DNA of 23,100 nt from Coriobacteriia bacterium (GTDB lineage: Bacteria > Actinomycetota > Coriobacteriia > Coriobacteriales > UBA8131). Position 1 is the first letter of the stretch; every line of letters begins with the position of its first letter. Location of the stretch: contig WQXX01000004.1 in NCBI GenBank assembly GCA_009781535.1, positions 1 through 23,100 of the forward strand. Reading direction: 5' to 3'. A program made the translations under genes and the position numbers. The notes under the pieces were generated by a model that was not told the DNA's origin, did no database searches, and was given only the letters and a program-made list of their open reading frames with translations. Positions 22,428-23,100 of this stretch are shown here, piece after piece.

Positions 22428-23075
22428 TTACTCAGCTTCTGCAACAGGTGCATCAGCGGCTTTTTTCGCGCTCGTTTTACGAGCCGGTTTCTTCTCTGCT
22501 GCTTGCTCCTCAACTTCTACCGCGGCTGGTTCAGCTTTTTCGGCAGCAGGCTTCCTCGTGCTCGTTTTCTTCGGAGCTTCCTCTGCTGGGATTTCTACAG
22601 CGGCTTCTGCATTGGCAGCCTCAGCTTTGTCTGCGACTTTTGCCACTTTGCTTTTAGCTGCGGTCTTTTTCTCGACCTTTGTTTCAACAGCTACTTCTTC
22701 AGCTGCAATGACTTCGTTTGTCTCGTCGGCATCAACTGCCGCTGCCTCCTTTGCAGGAGCTTCGCCCGTCAACGATATGCTCGTAACTCTCAAGCGAATC
22801 AGGTTCTGACGGTGCCCACGCAGACGTTTGTATCCTTTGCGCTTCTTGAACTTGAAGATGAGTTTCTTTTCGCCCTTAAAGAAGTCTATGACGTCTGCAA
22901 ACACCTTCGCATCTGCTAGTGCGGCGGCGTCAGTGATAATTGTTGATCCATCAGCGATAAAAACGACGTCAAGTGCGACAGAATCACCAAGATCTACATC
23001 AAGCTTCTCGATTTCGAGAATATCGCCCTCAGAAACCTTATATTGTTTTCCTCCAGTTGCTACAATTGCGTACAT
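22428..23075 (-). CDS. rplU: 50S ribosomal protein L21 with long Lys/Ala/Glu tail
   Basis: L21 binds 23S rRNA early in 50S assembly. Residues 1-102 are a complete L21 (YAIVATGGKQYKVSEGD, FKKRKGYKRLRGHRQNLIRLRVTSI). Standard L21 is about 103 residues; here about 113 more follow without a break. This tail mixes acidic/alanine runs with basic PKKTSTRKPAAEKA-type segments, two of which (KKTSTRKPAAEKAEPA and RKTSAKKAADAPVAE) resemble each other and look like degenerate repeats. It resembles the lysine/alanine-rich tails of some actinobacterial nucleoid or ribosomal proteins; its function is unknown. The ATG has GAGAGG six bases upstream. Any promoter lies beyond the window edge. Confidence 0.97.
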   Translation of the reverse strand: MYAIVATGGKQYKVSEGDILEIEKLDVDLGDSVALDVVFIADGSTIITDAAALADAKVFADVIDFFKGEKKLIFKFKKRKGYKRLRGHRQNLIRLRVTSISLTGEAPAKEAAAVDADETNEVIAAEEVAVETKVEKKTAAKSKVAKVADKAEAANAEAAVEIPAEEAPKKTSTRKPAAEKAEPAAVEVEEQAAEKKPARKTSAKKAADAPVAEAE

Positions 23076-23100
23076 GTATTACCTCTCATACATTTAACCA

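Overview
This 23.1 kb window is a dense stretch of housekeeping genes from a Gram-positive chromosome. It is most likely an actinobacterium, and probably a moderate-GC member of the Coriobacteriia; a Cryptobacterium- or Atopobium-like genus is a guess only. The lineage call rests on four things: the order rplU-rpmA-obgE-proB-proA-nadD-yqeK-rsfS, an hrcA-dnaJ pair, an EF-G2-type second elongation factor, and an apparently leaderless dinB. There is no mobile element, CRISPR array, rRNA or tRNA that I can see, and no stretch over 300 bases lacks a gene.

Layout from left to right. (1) On the minus strand, positions 6759 to 1 hold rpsA > lepA > dusB > hemW > hrcA > dnaJ (cut by the window edge). 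rpsA has its own strong promoter and a 5' leader with competing hairpins over the ribosome binding site. lepA/dusB/hemW overlap by a few bases and are probably translationally coupled. (2) On the minus strand, positions 11568 to 6967 hold ileS > lspA > rluD, again with short stop/start overlaps. (3) At about 11.6-11.8 kb a divergent promoter region separates ileS from an EF-G-like gene on the plus strand. (4) A NodB-type polysaccharide deacetylase (minus) and dinB (plus) are divergently transcribed from 14.81-14.96 kb; that spacer holds a near-perfect Gram-positive LexA box on the dinB promoter. (5) On the minus strand, positions 23075 to 16253 hold rplU > rpmA > (terminator) > obgE > proB > proA > nadD > yqeK > rsfS.

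Functionally the genes cover translation and ribosome biogenesis (S1, L21, L27, LepA, EF-G-like, IleS, RluD, DusB, RsfS, ObgE), chaperone control (HrcA, DnaJ), proline synthesis (ProB, ProA), NAD synthesis (NadD), Ap4A hydrolysis (YqeK), haem handling (HemW), lipoprotein processing (LspA), cell-wall modification (deacetylase) and SOS mutagenesis (DinB).

I found no undescribed multi-gene system. The most interesting signals are local: an SD-masking alternative structure in the rpsA leader, a leaderless LexA-controlled dinB, an HrcA lacking its central domain and a clear CIRCE, a second EF-G with eroded GTPase motifs, cysteine-rich inserts in IleS and HemW, and long low-complexity tails on S1, L21 and LspA. 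Several gene starts were moved from the longest possible ORF to internal codons because of Shine-Dalgarno (SD) position, overlap with the upstream stop, or family N-termini.
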